The notes under the pieces: model-generated | Told to the model about the DNA's origin: nothing | What the model saw: only the letters and a program-made list of their open reading frames with translations | The model's database searches: none | Position numbers and translations under genes: made by a program | Source of the DNA: Nevskiales bacterium | Lineage (GTDB): Bacteria; Pseudomonadota; Gammaproteobacteria; Nevskiales; Nevskiaceae | DNA: 64,000 nt | Direction: 5' to 3' | NCBI GenBank assembly: GCA_028698335.1 | Contig: JAQVDP010000019.1 | Location: 16,261-80,260 of the forward strand | Shown here: in pieces, positions 53,029-60,981 of the stretch | Position numbering within the stretch: position 1 is the stretch's first letter | Layout of the letters: the number at the start of each line of letters is the position of its first letter

Positions 53029-54459
53029 TCAGCGCTTGCGCCAGAAGCCGGCGTTGCGGATGCCCAGCGCGTCGGGGTCGAAGCTCGGTTGGGCGCCGGC
53101 GCGCTTCTGGCGTTCGTAATCCTTCAGCGCCAGCAGCGCCGGTTTCTGCAGGATCAGGATCGCGACGATGTTGAGCCAGGCCATCAGGCCGACGCCGATG
53201 TCGCCGAGTGCCCACGCCGAACTCGACGTGCGCACCGTGCCGTAGGCGACCGTCAGCAGCACGCCGATGCGCAGGATCAGGATCATCCACGGCCGGTGCA
53301 CATGGCTGTTGATGAACATGACGTTGGTCTCGGCCATGTAGTAGTAGGCGACGATGGTCGTGAACGCGAAGAACATCAGCGCGATCGCGACGAAGCCGGC
53401 GCCGAGTGCAGGCGCGACGGTCTCCACCGCGTGCTGGGCGTAGGCCGGGCCGGCCTCGGCGCCGGGCAGGGCCTCGAACAGCATGCCGCCGGCCGGGTCG
53501 GCGACGTTGTACATCCCGGTCGACAGGATCATGAACGCGGTCGCGGTGCAGACCAGCAGGGTGTCGACGTAGATCGAGAACGCCTGCACGTACCCCTGTT
53601 GCGCGGGGTGGTCGACCTCGGCCGCCGCGGCCGCGTGCGGGCCGGTGCCCTGGCCGGCCTCGTTGGAGTAGATGCCGCGCTTGACGCCCCATTCGATCGC
53701 CAGACCGAGCACCGCGCCGAAGGCGGCTTCGGCCCCGAACGCGCTGCTGAAGATCAGCTTGACGACTCCCGGCAGCTTCTCGGCGTTGATGCCGAGAATG
53801 ACCAGGGCGACCAGGATGTACGCCGCAGCCATGAACGGCACCACGATCTCGGCGAACAGCGCGATGCGGCGCACGCCGCCGAAGATGATGAAGCCCAGCA
53901 GTGCGCAGGCGCCGGCGGCGGTGGCCAGCGGCGGCACGTTCCACGCCGTGGTCAGGCCGGCGGCGATGCTGTTGGCCTGCACGCCGGGCAGCAGGAAACC
54001 GGTGGCGACGATCGTGGCGACCGCGAAGGTCCATGCGTACCACTTCTGGCCCATCGCCTTTTCGATGAAGTAGGCCGGACCGCCGCGGTAGAGGCCCTGG
54101 TCGTCCTTCTCCTTGTAGATCTGCGCCAGCGTCGACTCGACATAGGCGGTCGACGCGCCGAGGAAGGCGACGACCCACATCCAGAACACCGCGCCGGGAC
54201 CGCCGAAGGTGATCGCGGTCGCCACGCCGGCGATGTTGCCTGTGCCGACGCGTCCGGACAGCGACATCGCCAGCGCCTGGAAGGTCGACACGCCGGCGGC
54301 GGAGCGCCGGCCGCGCAGCAGCAGACGGATCATTTCGGCGAAGCCGCGAACCTGCATGAAGCGCGTGCGGATCGAGAAATACAGGCCCGCGCCGAGGCAC
54401 AGGTAAATGAGCGCGCGGCTCCAGATCAGGCCGTTGACGGCATCGATGATCGCATCCAC
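53029..54459 (-). CDS. alanine/glycine:cation symporter (AGCS family)
   Basis: A 476-residue sodium:amino-acid symporter with about ten membrane helices. LSGRVGTGNIAGVATAI and NEAGQGTGPHAAAAAEVDHP are the family signatures. The start is GTG at 54459 with AAGGA upstream, giving VDAIIDAVNGL. No ATG lies at the expected place. It is convergent with tadA, 16 bp apart. Substrate alanine or glycine is inferred from the family. Confidence 0.92.
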   Translation of the reverse strand: MDAIIDAVNGLIWSRALIYLCLGAGLYFSIRTRFMQVRGFAEMIRLLLRGRRSAAGVSTFQALAMSLSGRVGTGNIAGVATAITFGGPGAVFWMWVVAFLGASTAYVESTLAQIYKEKDDQGLYRGGPAYFIEKAMGQKWYAWTFAVATIVATGFLLPGVQANSIAAGLTTAWNVPPLATAAGACALLGFIIFGGVRRIALFAEIVVPFMAAAYILVALVILGINAEKLPGVVKLIFSSAFGAEAAFGAVLGLAIEWGVKRGIYSNEAGQGTGPHAAAAAEVDHPAQQGYVQAFSIYVDTLLVCTATAFMILSTGMYNVADPAGGMLFEALPGAEAGPAYAQHAVETVAPALGAGFVAIALMFFAFTTIVAYYYMAETNVMFINSHVHRPWMILILRIGVLLTVAYGTVRTSSSAWALGDIGVGLMAWLNIVAILILQKPALLALKDYERQKRAGAQPSFDPDALGIRNAGFWRKR

Positions 54460-54595
54460 TGGATTTTCCTTGGCTTGGGGTCGGTCACCGACCCGGGCGG
54501 TTCGAAGGCGGCGCCCGCCGCGGCGAGGGCGCGGGCACCGGATGGCGATCCACAAGCAAGAACCGGTGCCAATCCGGGTGCCCGGCAGTGGTAAA

Positions 54596-55258
54596 TCAGG
54601 CCTCGTTGAGTTCGATCAGTGCCGCGGTGCCGAGATGGCCGCGCTCGCGGGCGATCTCGGCGGCGGTCTTGCCGTCCTCGGTCTTTGTGCCACGGTCGAC
54701 ACCGCGCGCCAGCAACAGGCGGCACAGCGACTCGAAGCCGCGCGACGCGGCCAGGTGCAGGGCGTTGACCTCGCTGCCGCCGACGTAGTGCACGTCCGCG
54801 CCCAGCGCGATCAGCAGCGGTGCCAGGCTCTCGCCGGCGGCGCCGGCGATCGCGGCGTGCATCGGCGTGTTCGCCATCGGGTTGGTCGAGGCCGCGTCCA
54901 TCGGCGCGCCGAGGCCGATCAGGGTCAGTGCCGCCTCGCGTGCGCCGAAGAACGCGGCCAGATGCAGCGGGGTCCAGCCGTCGACGCTGTGCGCGGTCAG
55001 CAGTTGCGGGTCGTCGACGACCAGGCGGGCGACGGTGCGGGCGTCGTTGCTGGCGGCCGCCTCGAACACGTCGAGCGGGCGGAACGGCTTGAGCAGCTCG
55101 GCGATTTCATGTGCGCCGTTGTACAGCGCGAACATCAGCGGCGACAGGCCGCCGGGCAACGGGTCGGTCGCCTGGGTGGCGTCGCGTTCCAGCGCGGCGC
55201 GGGCGGCTTCGGTGTCGCGGTTCTGGATCGCCAGCATCAGGGGGCGAATCGCGCTCAT
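54596..55258 (-). CDS. ankyrin-repeat protein
   Basis: A 220-residue soluble protein composed of about five ankyrin repeats, with no signal peptide. Clear repeats are DGWTPLHLAAFFGAREAAL, ANTPMHAAIAGAAGESLAP and VNALHLAASRGFESLCRLLL. Ankyrin stacks mediate protein binding; the partner is unknown. It starts divergently from the GXWXG-like gene. Confidence 0.9.
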   Translation of the reverse strand: MSAIRPLMLAIQNRDTEAARAALERDATQATDPLPGGLSPLMFALYNGAHEIAELLKPFRPLDVFEAAASNDARTVARLVVDDPQLLTAHSVDGWTPLHLAAFFGAREAALTLIGLGAPMDAASTNPMANTPMHAAIAGAAGESLAPLLIALGADVHYVGGSEVNALHLAASRGFESLCRLLLARGVDRGTKTEDGKTAAEIARERGHLGTAALIELNEA

Positions 55259-55356
55259 CTAGAGACTCCGGGGCGAATAGCGAGGCGCGCAGGGTACCGG
55301 AAGCGCAGGTTCAGGTAATCCCCCTGACCGATTTTCCTTGCATACACTGCCGGACG

Positions 55357-55839
55357 ATGAAGACGCATACGGATGTGCAGACCCCGGATCCCGGACACAC
55401 ACTGGCCTCGGCGCGCGCGCTGTTCGCGCAGCTGCCGCCGCCGCCGGCATTGGCCGGAACCTGGCGCGCCGAGCTGATCGGACCGCGCTGGCTGCTCGCG
55501 GCCGCCGCGGTCGGCATGCCGCTGTCGGTGCTGCGCGGCTGGTGCGGCAAGCGCTTCGCGGCCGACGGGCGGGGCGAGAACCTGGTGCGTCGCGGCGGCG
55601 AGCTGCGCGGCATCATTCCGATGCGCGAGGCGCATCAGGTGTCCAGGCTCGACGGCCGCCCGGTTGTCGCCGCCACCTACGATCGTTCGACCCCGCTGTC
55701 GCTGCGGTATGTCGAGGACGAATTCCGTCAGCTCGGTCCGGACACGTTGCTGGGAATGATGACGTTCCGGCTGCCGCTGCTGCGGCGCCTCGGCCTGCCG
55801 TTCCTGCTGCACCGGGTGGCCGATGAGCACGCGCTTTGA
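55357..55839 (+). CDS. GXWXG/DUF4334-like protein
   Basis: A 160-residue cytoplasmic protein. The N-terminal LAGTWRAELIGP and LRGWCGKRF resemble the GXWXG fold. The C-terminal VVAATYDRSTPLSLRYVEDEF and DTLLGMMTFR resemble DUF4334, which usually follows GXWXG. The function is unknown; the fold is lipocalin-like, so a small hydrophobic ligand is possible. The ATG at 55357 lacks a strong ribosome site. Its last 17 bp overlap the GMC oxidoreductase gene. Confidence 0.6.
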   Translation: MKTHTDVQTPDPGHTLASARALFAQLPPPPALAGTWRAELIGPRWLLAAAAVGMPLSVLRGWCGKRFAADGRGENLVRRGGELRGIIPMREAHQVSRLDGRPVVAATYDRSTPLSLRYVEDEFRQLGPDTLLGMMTFRLPLLRRLGLPFLLHRVADEHAL

Positions 55840-57418
55840 CGCCGATGTCATCGTCGTCGGCAGCGGCTTCGGCGGAGCGGTCACCGCGCTGAGGCTGGCC
55901 GAGCGCGGACAGCGCGTGCTGGTGCTGGAGCAGGGGCGCCGGGTCGGCCCCGAGCAGATCGCGGCGGCCAAGCGCAGCCTGTTCAGGCTGCTCTGGGTTC
56001 CGGCTCTGGGCTTGCGCGGTTTCTTCGCGCAGACGCTGTTGCGCCACGTCGGGCTGGTCAGCGGCGTCGGCGTTGGCGGTGGCTCGCTGGTCTGGGCCAG
56101 CGTGCTGCTCGAGCCGAAGGATGCGTTCTACGCCGATCCGGCCTGGTCGCAGCTCGGCGTCGACTGGCGCAGCGAACTGCGGCCGCATTACGCCACCGCC
56201 AAGCACATGCTCGGACGCACCCCCAACCCGCGCCTGACCGAGATGGACGCCCTGCTGCGGCAGACCGCCGAGGCGCTCGGCGCGGGCGCCAGCTTCGGAC
56301 CGACGCCGGTGGGCATCCTGTTCGCGCGCGACGGCGAGACGCCGGGCCAGACCGTGCCGGATCCGTTCTTCGGTGGCGACGGTCCGCCGCGCACGACCTG
56401 CCGCTACTGCGGCGGCTGTCTGACCGGCTGCCAGTACGGTTCGAAGAATTCGCTCGACTACAACTACCTGCATCTGGCGCAGCGTCACGGCGCCCGGATC
56501 CTGCCCGAGCATCGGGTCGTCGGACTGCGCCCGTTGGACGGCGGCGGCTACGCGCTGCGGGTCCGCCAGCCGCGCCGGCCGGAGCGGGAGCTGCGTGCGC
56601 GCCGCGTGGTCCTGGCCGCCGGCGTCATCGGCACCTTGAAACTGCTGTTTGCCGCACGCGACGCGGCGCGCACGCTGCCGGCGCTGTCCGCGCGGCTCGG
56701 TGACGGAGTGCGCACCAACAGCGAGGCGATCGTCGCGGCCCTGCATCCCGATCCGGCGAAGGATCTGAGTGACGGCGTCGCGGTGTCGTCGGATTTCTAT
56801 CCGAACGCCCATACCCACATCACCCAGAACCGCTTCCCCGACAACTATCACTTCATGCGCTGGTACATGACCCGCCTGGTGGACGACGACCAGCCGCTGC
56901 GCCGCGCGGTGCGCACGCTCTGGGCCGGCCTGCGCCGGCCGCTGTGGCGCAACTGGTTCGGCCGGCGCTGGACGCGTCGCATCAGCGTGCTGACGGTGAT
57001 GCAGCATCTGGACAACAGGCTGGACCTGCGCTTCGGCCGACGCTGGACCCTGCTGGGGCGCCGCGGCCTGTATTCGCGCATCGTGCCCGGACACGCGGCG
57101 CCGACGTACATCCCGGAAGCCAACGCCGCGGCGCGGGCGCTGGCCGAGGCCTGTGGCGGCGAGCCGTTCAACGTCGCGCCGGAGAGCCTGTTCGGCACCT
57201 CGGTGACCGCCCATATCCTCGGCGGCTGCGCGATGGGTCGCAGCGCGGTGGACGGCGTGATCGACACCGACCACCAGGTTCACGGTTATCCGGGTCTGTT
57301 CGTCATGGACGGTTCCGTCGTCGCCGCCAACCTGGGCGTCAATCCGAGCCTGACCATCACGGCGCTCGCCGAGCGCTTCGCCAGCCGTCTGGGCCAGCAG
57401 CTCGACGCCGCGCAATAG
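55823..57418 (+). CDS. GMC-family oxidoreductase (cholesterol-oxidase-like)
   Basis: A 531-residue flavoprotein. The FAD loop VVGSGFGGAVTALRLAERG starts near residue 11. GVGVGGGSLVWASV follows, and C-terminal HILGGCAMG with the catalytic His and NLGVNPSLTITALAER closes the fold. A cysteine-rich CRYCGGCLTGC segment near residue 193 is typical of this cholesterol-oxidase-related group. It probably oxidises a sterol-like or hydrophobic alcohol; the substrate is unknown. It is translationally linked to the upstream DUF4334-like gene. Confidence 0.9.
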   Translation: MSTRFDADVIVVGSGFGGAVTALRLAERGQRVLVLEQGRRVGPEQIAAAKRSLFRLLWVPALGLRGFFAQTLLRHVGLVSGVGVGGGSLVWASVLLEPKDAFYADPAWSQLGVDWRSELRPHYATAKHMLGRTPNPRLTEMDALLRQTAEALGAGASFGPTPVGILFARDGETPGQTVPDPFFGGDGPPRTTCRYCGGCLTGCQYGSKNSLDYNYLHLAQRHGARILPEHRVVGLRPLDGGGYALRVRQPRRPERELRARRVVLAAGVIGTLKLLFAARDAARTLPALSARLGDGVRTNSEAIVAALHPDPAKDLSDGVAVSSDFYPNAHTHITQNRFPDNYHFMRWYMTRLVDDDQPLRRAVRTLWAGLRRPLWRNWFGRRWTRRISVLTVMQHLDNRLDLRFGRRWTLLGRRGLYSRIVPGHAAPTYIPEANAAARALAEACGGEPFNVAPESLFGTSVTAHILGGCAMGRSAVDGVIDTDHQVHGYPGLFVMDGSVVAANLGVNPSLTITALAERFASRLGQQLDAAQ

Positions 57419-57467
57419 GCCCGATTGCGCGGCAGTGGCCCGCGTGTCACCGTCGTGGCCGTCATCA

Positions 57468-57496
57468 TGTCGATTCCGCGGCGGTGCGATCGACCA
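57468..57496 (+). promoter_or_regulatory. putative ECF42 promoter 1 (before first DGPF gene)
   Basis: TGTCGA (57468-57473), 17 bp spacer, CGACCA (57491-57496), 35 bp before the ATG at 57532. The same bipartite element with exactly the same spacing precedes the two other DGPF genes of the cluster. Confidence 0.75.
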
Positions 57497-57531
57497 TCCA
57501 GGACATGGATTCAGGACAACCGGAGCCGAAG

Positions 57532-57864
57532 ATGAAATACCTGTGTCTGGTGTACAGCGACGAGCGGGCGCTCGAGGGTTTTCCCGACAGCGAGTGCATG
57601 GCCTGTGGCGACGCCTTGCGGGCCAGCGGGCAGATGATCGCCGCCGAGGCGCTGCAACCGGTGGCCACCGCGACGACGCTGCGCGTGCGGGACGGCAAGG
57701 CATCGATCACCGACGGGCCCTTCGCCGAGACCAAGGAGCAGCTCGCGGGGTTCTATCTGGTGGAGGCCGCCAATCTGGACGAGGCCCTCAGGATTGCGGC
57801 GAAGATTCCGCCGGCGCGGGTCGGCAGCATCGAGGTCCGGCCGGTGCGCGAGCTGGCGCCCTGA
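57532..57864 (+). CDS. DGPF/YCII-related protein 1
   Basis: A 110-residue ferredoxin-like alpha/beta protein with the DGPF signature ITDGPFAETKEQLAGFYLVE. The ATG at 57532 (MKYLCLVYSDERALEG) has GGAG 7 nt upstream; an ATG 27 nt before is less likely. YCII-related proteins are small cytosolic domains of unsettled activity. ECF42 sigma factors are known to be linked to DGPF proteins. First DGPF gene of the cluster, preceded by the shared promoter element. Confidence 0.92.
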   Translation: MKYLCLVYSDERALEGFPDSECMACGDALRASGQMIAAEALQPVATATTLRVRDGKASITDGPFAETKEQLAGFYLVEAANLDEALRIAAKIPPARVGSIEVRPVRELAP

Positions 57865-57891
57865 GTTTCCGGAAAACCGGATCGGCCGCGA

Positions 57892-57920
57892 TGTCGAATT
57901 CGCGGCCGCCGGTTCGACCA
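57892..57920 (+). promoter_or_regulatory. putative ECF42 promoter 2 (before second DGPF gene)
   Basis: TGTCGA (57892-57897), 17 bp spacer, CGACCA (57915-57920), 38 bp before the ATG at 57959. The spacer also begins similarly to copy 1 (a TTCGCGG-like run). Confidence 0.75.
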
Positions 57921-57958
57921 GGGATCGATCCTGATCGAAACCCCGGGGGAACACGGCG

Positions 57959-58339
57959 ATGAAGTACATCTGTCTGGCCTATGAAGACGAGCGCATTCTG
58001 GACGGCCTGTCGGCGTCCGAGTGGGATGCTCTGCGCGAGGAAACCCTCAATTACGTCGAGGCGCTCAAGCGCAGCGGACATCACCTGAGTTCGGCGCCGC
58101 TCGAATCGGTGCGCACGGCCACGACCGTGCGGATGCGCCACGGCCGCCTGTCCGCCACCGACGGACCCTTCGCCGAGACCAAGGAAACCCTGGGCGGGTT
58201 CTTCATGATCGAGGCGCGCGATCTCAACGAAGCGATCCAGATTGCGGGGCGCTGGCCTTCGGCGCGCTTCGGCAGCATCGAGGTCCGTCCCCTCGCCGAC
58301 ACGCTGCGCACCGACAGCCGCTACGGGGGCGGGGCCTGA
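57959..58339 (+). CDS. DGPF/YCII-related protein 2
   Basis: A 126-residue relative of DGPF protein 1, sharing MKYxCLxYxDER at the start and TDGPFAETKETLGGFFMIEA in the middle. It is slightly longer at the C-terminus (TLRTDSRYGGGA). Separated from the first by 94 bp that contain its own promoter element, so the two are not merely one transcript. Probable paralogue formed by tandem duplication. Confidence 0.92.
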   Translation: MKYICLAYEDERILDGLSASEWDALREETLNYVEALKRSGHHLSSAPLESVRTATTVRMRHGRLSATDGPFAETKETLGGFFMIEARDLNEAIQIAGRWPSARFGSIEVRPLADTLRTDSRYGGGA

Positions 58340-58382
58340 GTCGGGCGCATGCCCGGAAATCCAATTCGACGGAGTGAAGCCG

Positions 58383-59030
58383 ATGTCGCTGAGCCTGTAT
58401 TTCCACCCGTTGTCGTCGTTCTGCCAGAAGGCGCTGACCGCGCTGTACGAGAACGATGTCCCGTTCACGCCGGAACTCATCGATCTGTCCGATCCGCAGT
58501 CCCGGGGGCGGCTGACCGCGCTGTGGCCGGTCGGCAAGTTTCCGCTGCTGCACGACGTGGCGCGCGGCCGCGTGGTGCCGGAAGCCAGCATCATCATCGA
58601 GTATCTGCATCAGCACTATCCGGGACGCACGCCGCTGCTGCCCGCGGACGCGGATGCGGCGCGCGAGGTCCGCATGCGCGACCGTTTCTACGATCTTTAC
58701 GTGAACACGCCGATGCAGAAGATTGTCACCGATCGCCTGCGCCCCGAGGGGCAGCGCGATGCGTTCGGGGTGGAGCAGAGCCGCAGCCAGTTGCGCACGG
58801 CGATCGACATGATCGAGGCGGACATGCCGTCCCGCACCTGGGCCTGTGGGGACGGCTTCAGCATGGCCGACTGCGCCGCTGCGCCGGCATTGTTCTACGC
58901 CGACATGGTCGAGCCGTTCCGCACCAGTCATCCGAAGACCGCGGCGTATCTCGCCCGGTTGATGGCGCGGCCGTCCTACGCCCGCGCGCTCGAGGAGGCC
59001 GGGCCCTACCTGGCGAACGTCCCGCGCTGA
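58383..59030 (+). CDS. glutathione S-transferase
   Basis: A 215-residue GST with the N-terminal thioredoxin fold (about 1-80) opening LSLYFHPLSSFCQKALTAL and the glutathione-binding VPEASIIIEYL. The C-terminal helical domain includes FSMADCAAAPALFYADM. It follows DGPF gene 2 by 43 bp without its own TGTCGA element, so it is probably co-transcribed from promoter 2. Its substrate is unknown; linkage to an ECF42 system suggests detoxification. Confidence 0.92.
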   Translation: MSLSLYFHPLSSFCQKALTALYENDVPFTPELIDLSDPQSRGRLTALWPVGKFPLLHDVARGRVVPEASIIIEYLHQHYPGRTPLLPADADAAREVRMRDRFYDLYVNTPMQKIVTDRLRPEGQRDAFGVEQSRSQLRTAIDMIEADMPSRTWACGDGFSMADCAAAPALFYADMVEPFRTSHPKTAAYLARLMARPSYARALEEAGPYLANVPR

Positions 59031-59047
59031 AGCCGGGGATGACGGCA

Positions 59048-59076
59048 TGTCGATTTCGGCCGCGCTCATTCGACGA
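59048..59076 (+). promoter_or_regulatory. putative ECF42 promoter 3 (before third DGPF gene)
   Basis: TGTCGA (59048-59053), 17 bp spacer, CGACGA (59071-59076), 81 bp before the ATG at 59158. Same spacing as copies 1 and 2; the -10-like half differs in one base. Confidence 0.7.
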
Positions 59077-59157
59077 TACATCGAAGACACCCATGGCCTG
59101 GGGTTGCGCCGGCGTGGTCGCCGGAGTTCGCAGCCCGCCCGGATCCGGAGACCCGAG

Positions 59158-59577
59158 ATGCGTTTCATGATGCTGATGATTCCTGGCGGATACGAATCCG
59201 CCGCACCTGGCACGATGCCGGACGCCGCCGCGGTTGCGGCGATGATGCGTTACAACGAGGCGCTGCAGCAGGCGGGCGTTCTGCTCGCCCTCGACGGCCT
59301 GCATCCGCCGTCGGCCGGTGCGCGGGTCTCGTTCAAGGGCGGCAAGCCGCTGGTCACCGACGGGCCGTTCGCGGAGGCCAAGGAGGTCCTCGGCGGCTAC
59401 TGGATGATCCGCGTCGACTCGCGCGAGGAGGCGATCGAATGGGCCCGGCGCTGTCCAGCTGGCGACAACGAAGTCATCGAGGTTCGCCAGGTGCAGGAGT
59501 TCGAGGAGTTTCCCGACGACGTGCAGCAGGCGGCTGCCGGCTTCCGCGAGATGCAGGAAGCCGCCGGCCGGCGCTGA
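59158..59577 (+). CDS. DGPF/YCII-related protein 3
   Basis: A 139-residue YCII-related protein with TDGPFAEAKEVLGGYWMIRV. The ATG at 59158 (MRFMMLMIPGGYE) has GGAG 7 nt upstream; an in-frame ATG at 59047 would cover the promoter element and is rejected. It is more diverged from the first two DGPF proteins, having an acidic C-terminal extension (QEFEEFPDDVQQ). Probably the leader of the downstream VOC/VOC/DUF1428 transcript. Confidence 0.92.
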   Translation: MRFMMLMIPGGYESAAPGTMPDAAAVAAMMRYNEALQQAGVLLALDGLHPPSAGARVSFKGGKPLVTDGPFAEAKEVLGGYWMIRVDSREEAIEWARRCPAGDNEVIEVRQVQEFEEFPDDVQQAAAGFREMQEAAGRR

Positions 59578-59620
59578 TTGCCGCGTCGTCATTCGAGGTA
59601 TTTCCAACGGGAGAGACAGG

Positions 59621-60031
59621 ATGTCCAGGCAGATTTTCGTCAACCTGCCGGTGCGGGATCTGGACAGGGCCAAGGCCTTCTTCAGCCAGCTCGGCTTCAG
59701 CTTCAATCCGCGGTTCAGCGATGCCACCGCGGCGTGCATGGTCGTTGCCGACAACATTCTCGTGATGCTGCTGACGCACGAGAAATTTTCCGGATTCACC
59801 CCCGGCCCCATCTGCGACGCCAGGACAAGCACCGAAGTGCTGGTGTGCCTGAGCTGCGACAGTCGTGACGAGGTCGACGATTTCGTGCGCAAGGCGCTGG
59901 CTGCCGGCGGGTCGACGTTTCGCGAGCCCGAGGACCACGGGTTCATGTACGGCCATGCGTTTCAGGATCCCGACGGACACGTCTGGGAACTGGCGTACGT
60001 CGACATGGATGCGATGCCGCAACCGCAATGA
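59621..60031 (+). CDS. VOC-family (glyoxalase/bleomycin-resistance-like) protein 1
   Basis: A 136-residue vicinal-oxygen-chelate protein. VNLPVRDLDRAKAFFSQLGF opens the first module, and FQDPDGHVWELAYVD the last, where Glu and the partner His are possible metal ligands. GGGAGAGACAGG precedes the ATG. The family includes lactoylglutathione lyases and dioxygenases; substrate unknown. Located 43 bp after DGPF gene 3. Confidence 0.92.
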   Translation: MSRQIFVNLPVRDLDRAKAFFSQLGFSFNPRFSDATAACMVVADNILVMLLTHEKFSGFTPGPICDARTSTEVLVCLSCDSRDEVDDFVRKALAAGGSTFREPEDHGFMYGHAFQDPDGHVWELAYVDMDAMPQPQ

Positions 60032-60057
60032 GACCGTGACCACAGGAGACAACCCTC

Positions 60058-60513
60058 ATGAGCACAGTGAACTATCGGCCCCAGGGCATGCACGACGTGA
60101 CGCCGCATCTGGTCTGCGCCGGTGCCGCGGATGCCATCGACTTCTATGTCCGGGCCTTCGGCGCCGAGGAGATCCATCGCCTGCCGGGGCCGGACGGCCG
60201 CCTGATGCATGCCGCGGTCCGCATCGGCGACTCGGTGGTGATGCTGGTCGACGAGATGCCGGAGCACGGCGCGCTGGGTCCGAAAGCCCTGAACGGCTCG
60301 CCGGTGACGGTGCATCTGTACGTCGAGGATGTCGATGCGGTGGTGGCGCAGGCCGTCGCGTCCGGCGCCACGGTGATGATGCCGGTGGCAGACATGTTCT
60401 GGGGCGACCGCTATGGCATCGTCATCGATCCGTTCGGACATCACTGGTCGGTGGCGACGCATCAGCGTGACATGACGCCCGAGGACATGCAGCGCGCAAT
60501 GCGCGAGATGTAG
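60058..60513 (+). CDS. VOC-family PhnB-like protein 2
   Basis: A 151-residue VOC protein of the PhnB/DUF1338-independent type. VTPHLVCAGAADAIDFYVRAFGAEE is the opening signature, and FWGDRYGIVIDPFGHHWSVATH is the closing one. The C-terminus has MTPEDMQRAMREM, typical for PhnB relatives. Only 26 bp after the first VOC gene; AGGAGAC precedes it. The reaction is unknown. Confidence 0.92.
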   Translation: MSTVNYRPQGMHDVTPHLVCAGAADAIDFYVRAFGAEEIHRLPGPDGRLMHAAVRIGDSVVMLVDEMPEHGALGPKALNGSPVTVHLYVEDVDAVVAQAVASGATVMMPVADMFWGDRYGIVIDPFGHHWSVATHQRDMTPEDMQRAMREM

Positions 60514-60549
60514 CTCGCGCTCATTGGTTCAATCAAGCGGAGCCCTTCG

Positions 60550-60906
60550 ATGGCCTATGTGGATGGATTCATTGTGCCGGTACCGCTGGAGCGGCTGCCG
60601 GATTACAAGCGCATGGCGCGCAAGGCCGGCAGGATCTGGCGCGAACATGGTGCGCTGGCCTTCTTTGAATCGGTGGCGGACGACGTCAAGCCGGGCAAGT
60701 GGACCTCGTTTCCGCAGAGCGTCAAGTTGAAGCCGGGCGAGACGGTGATGTTCTCGTACATCGTGTTCAGGAATCGCGCGCACCGTGACAAGGTCAACGC
60801 CAAGGTCATGCAGGATTCAAGGCTCTGCGGCATGGACCCGAAAACCATGCCGTTCGACGGCAAGCGCATGATCTACGGAGGTTTCAAGGGGCTGGTCGAT
60901 CTGTAG
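60550..60906 (+). CDS. DUF1428 (YbaA-like) protein
   Basis: A 118-residue protein that is one DUF1428 domain, an alpha/beta dimeric fold. It opens MAYVDGFIVPVPLERLPDYK and has WTSFPQSVKLKPGETVMFSYI and GMDPKTMPFDGKRMIYGGFK near the end. Cytoplasmic, function unknown. These often occur with VOC and DGPF proteins near ECF sigma genes, as here. Confidence 0.92.
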   Translation: MAYVDGFIVPVPLERLPDYKRMARKAGRIWREHGALAFFESVADDVKPGKWTSFPQSVKLKPGETVMFSYIVFRNRAHRDKVNAKVMQDSRLCGMDPKTMPFDGKRMIYGGFKGLVDL

Positions 60907-60981
60907 CTCCGGCTCGGCGGCTTGAATTATCGACCACGAGGCGGCGTAATCGGCGTCCTCATCGGCAGCAGGACGCACGTG

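Noticed and set aside
59047..59157. ATG at 59047 as start of the third DGPF protein
   Set aside because: It lies on the TGTCGA element, has no ribosome site, and adds residues not found in the family.
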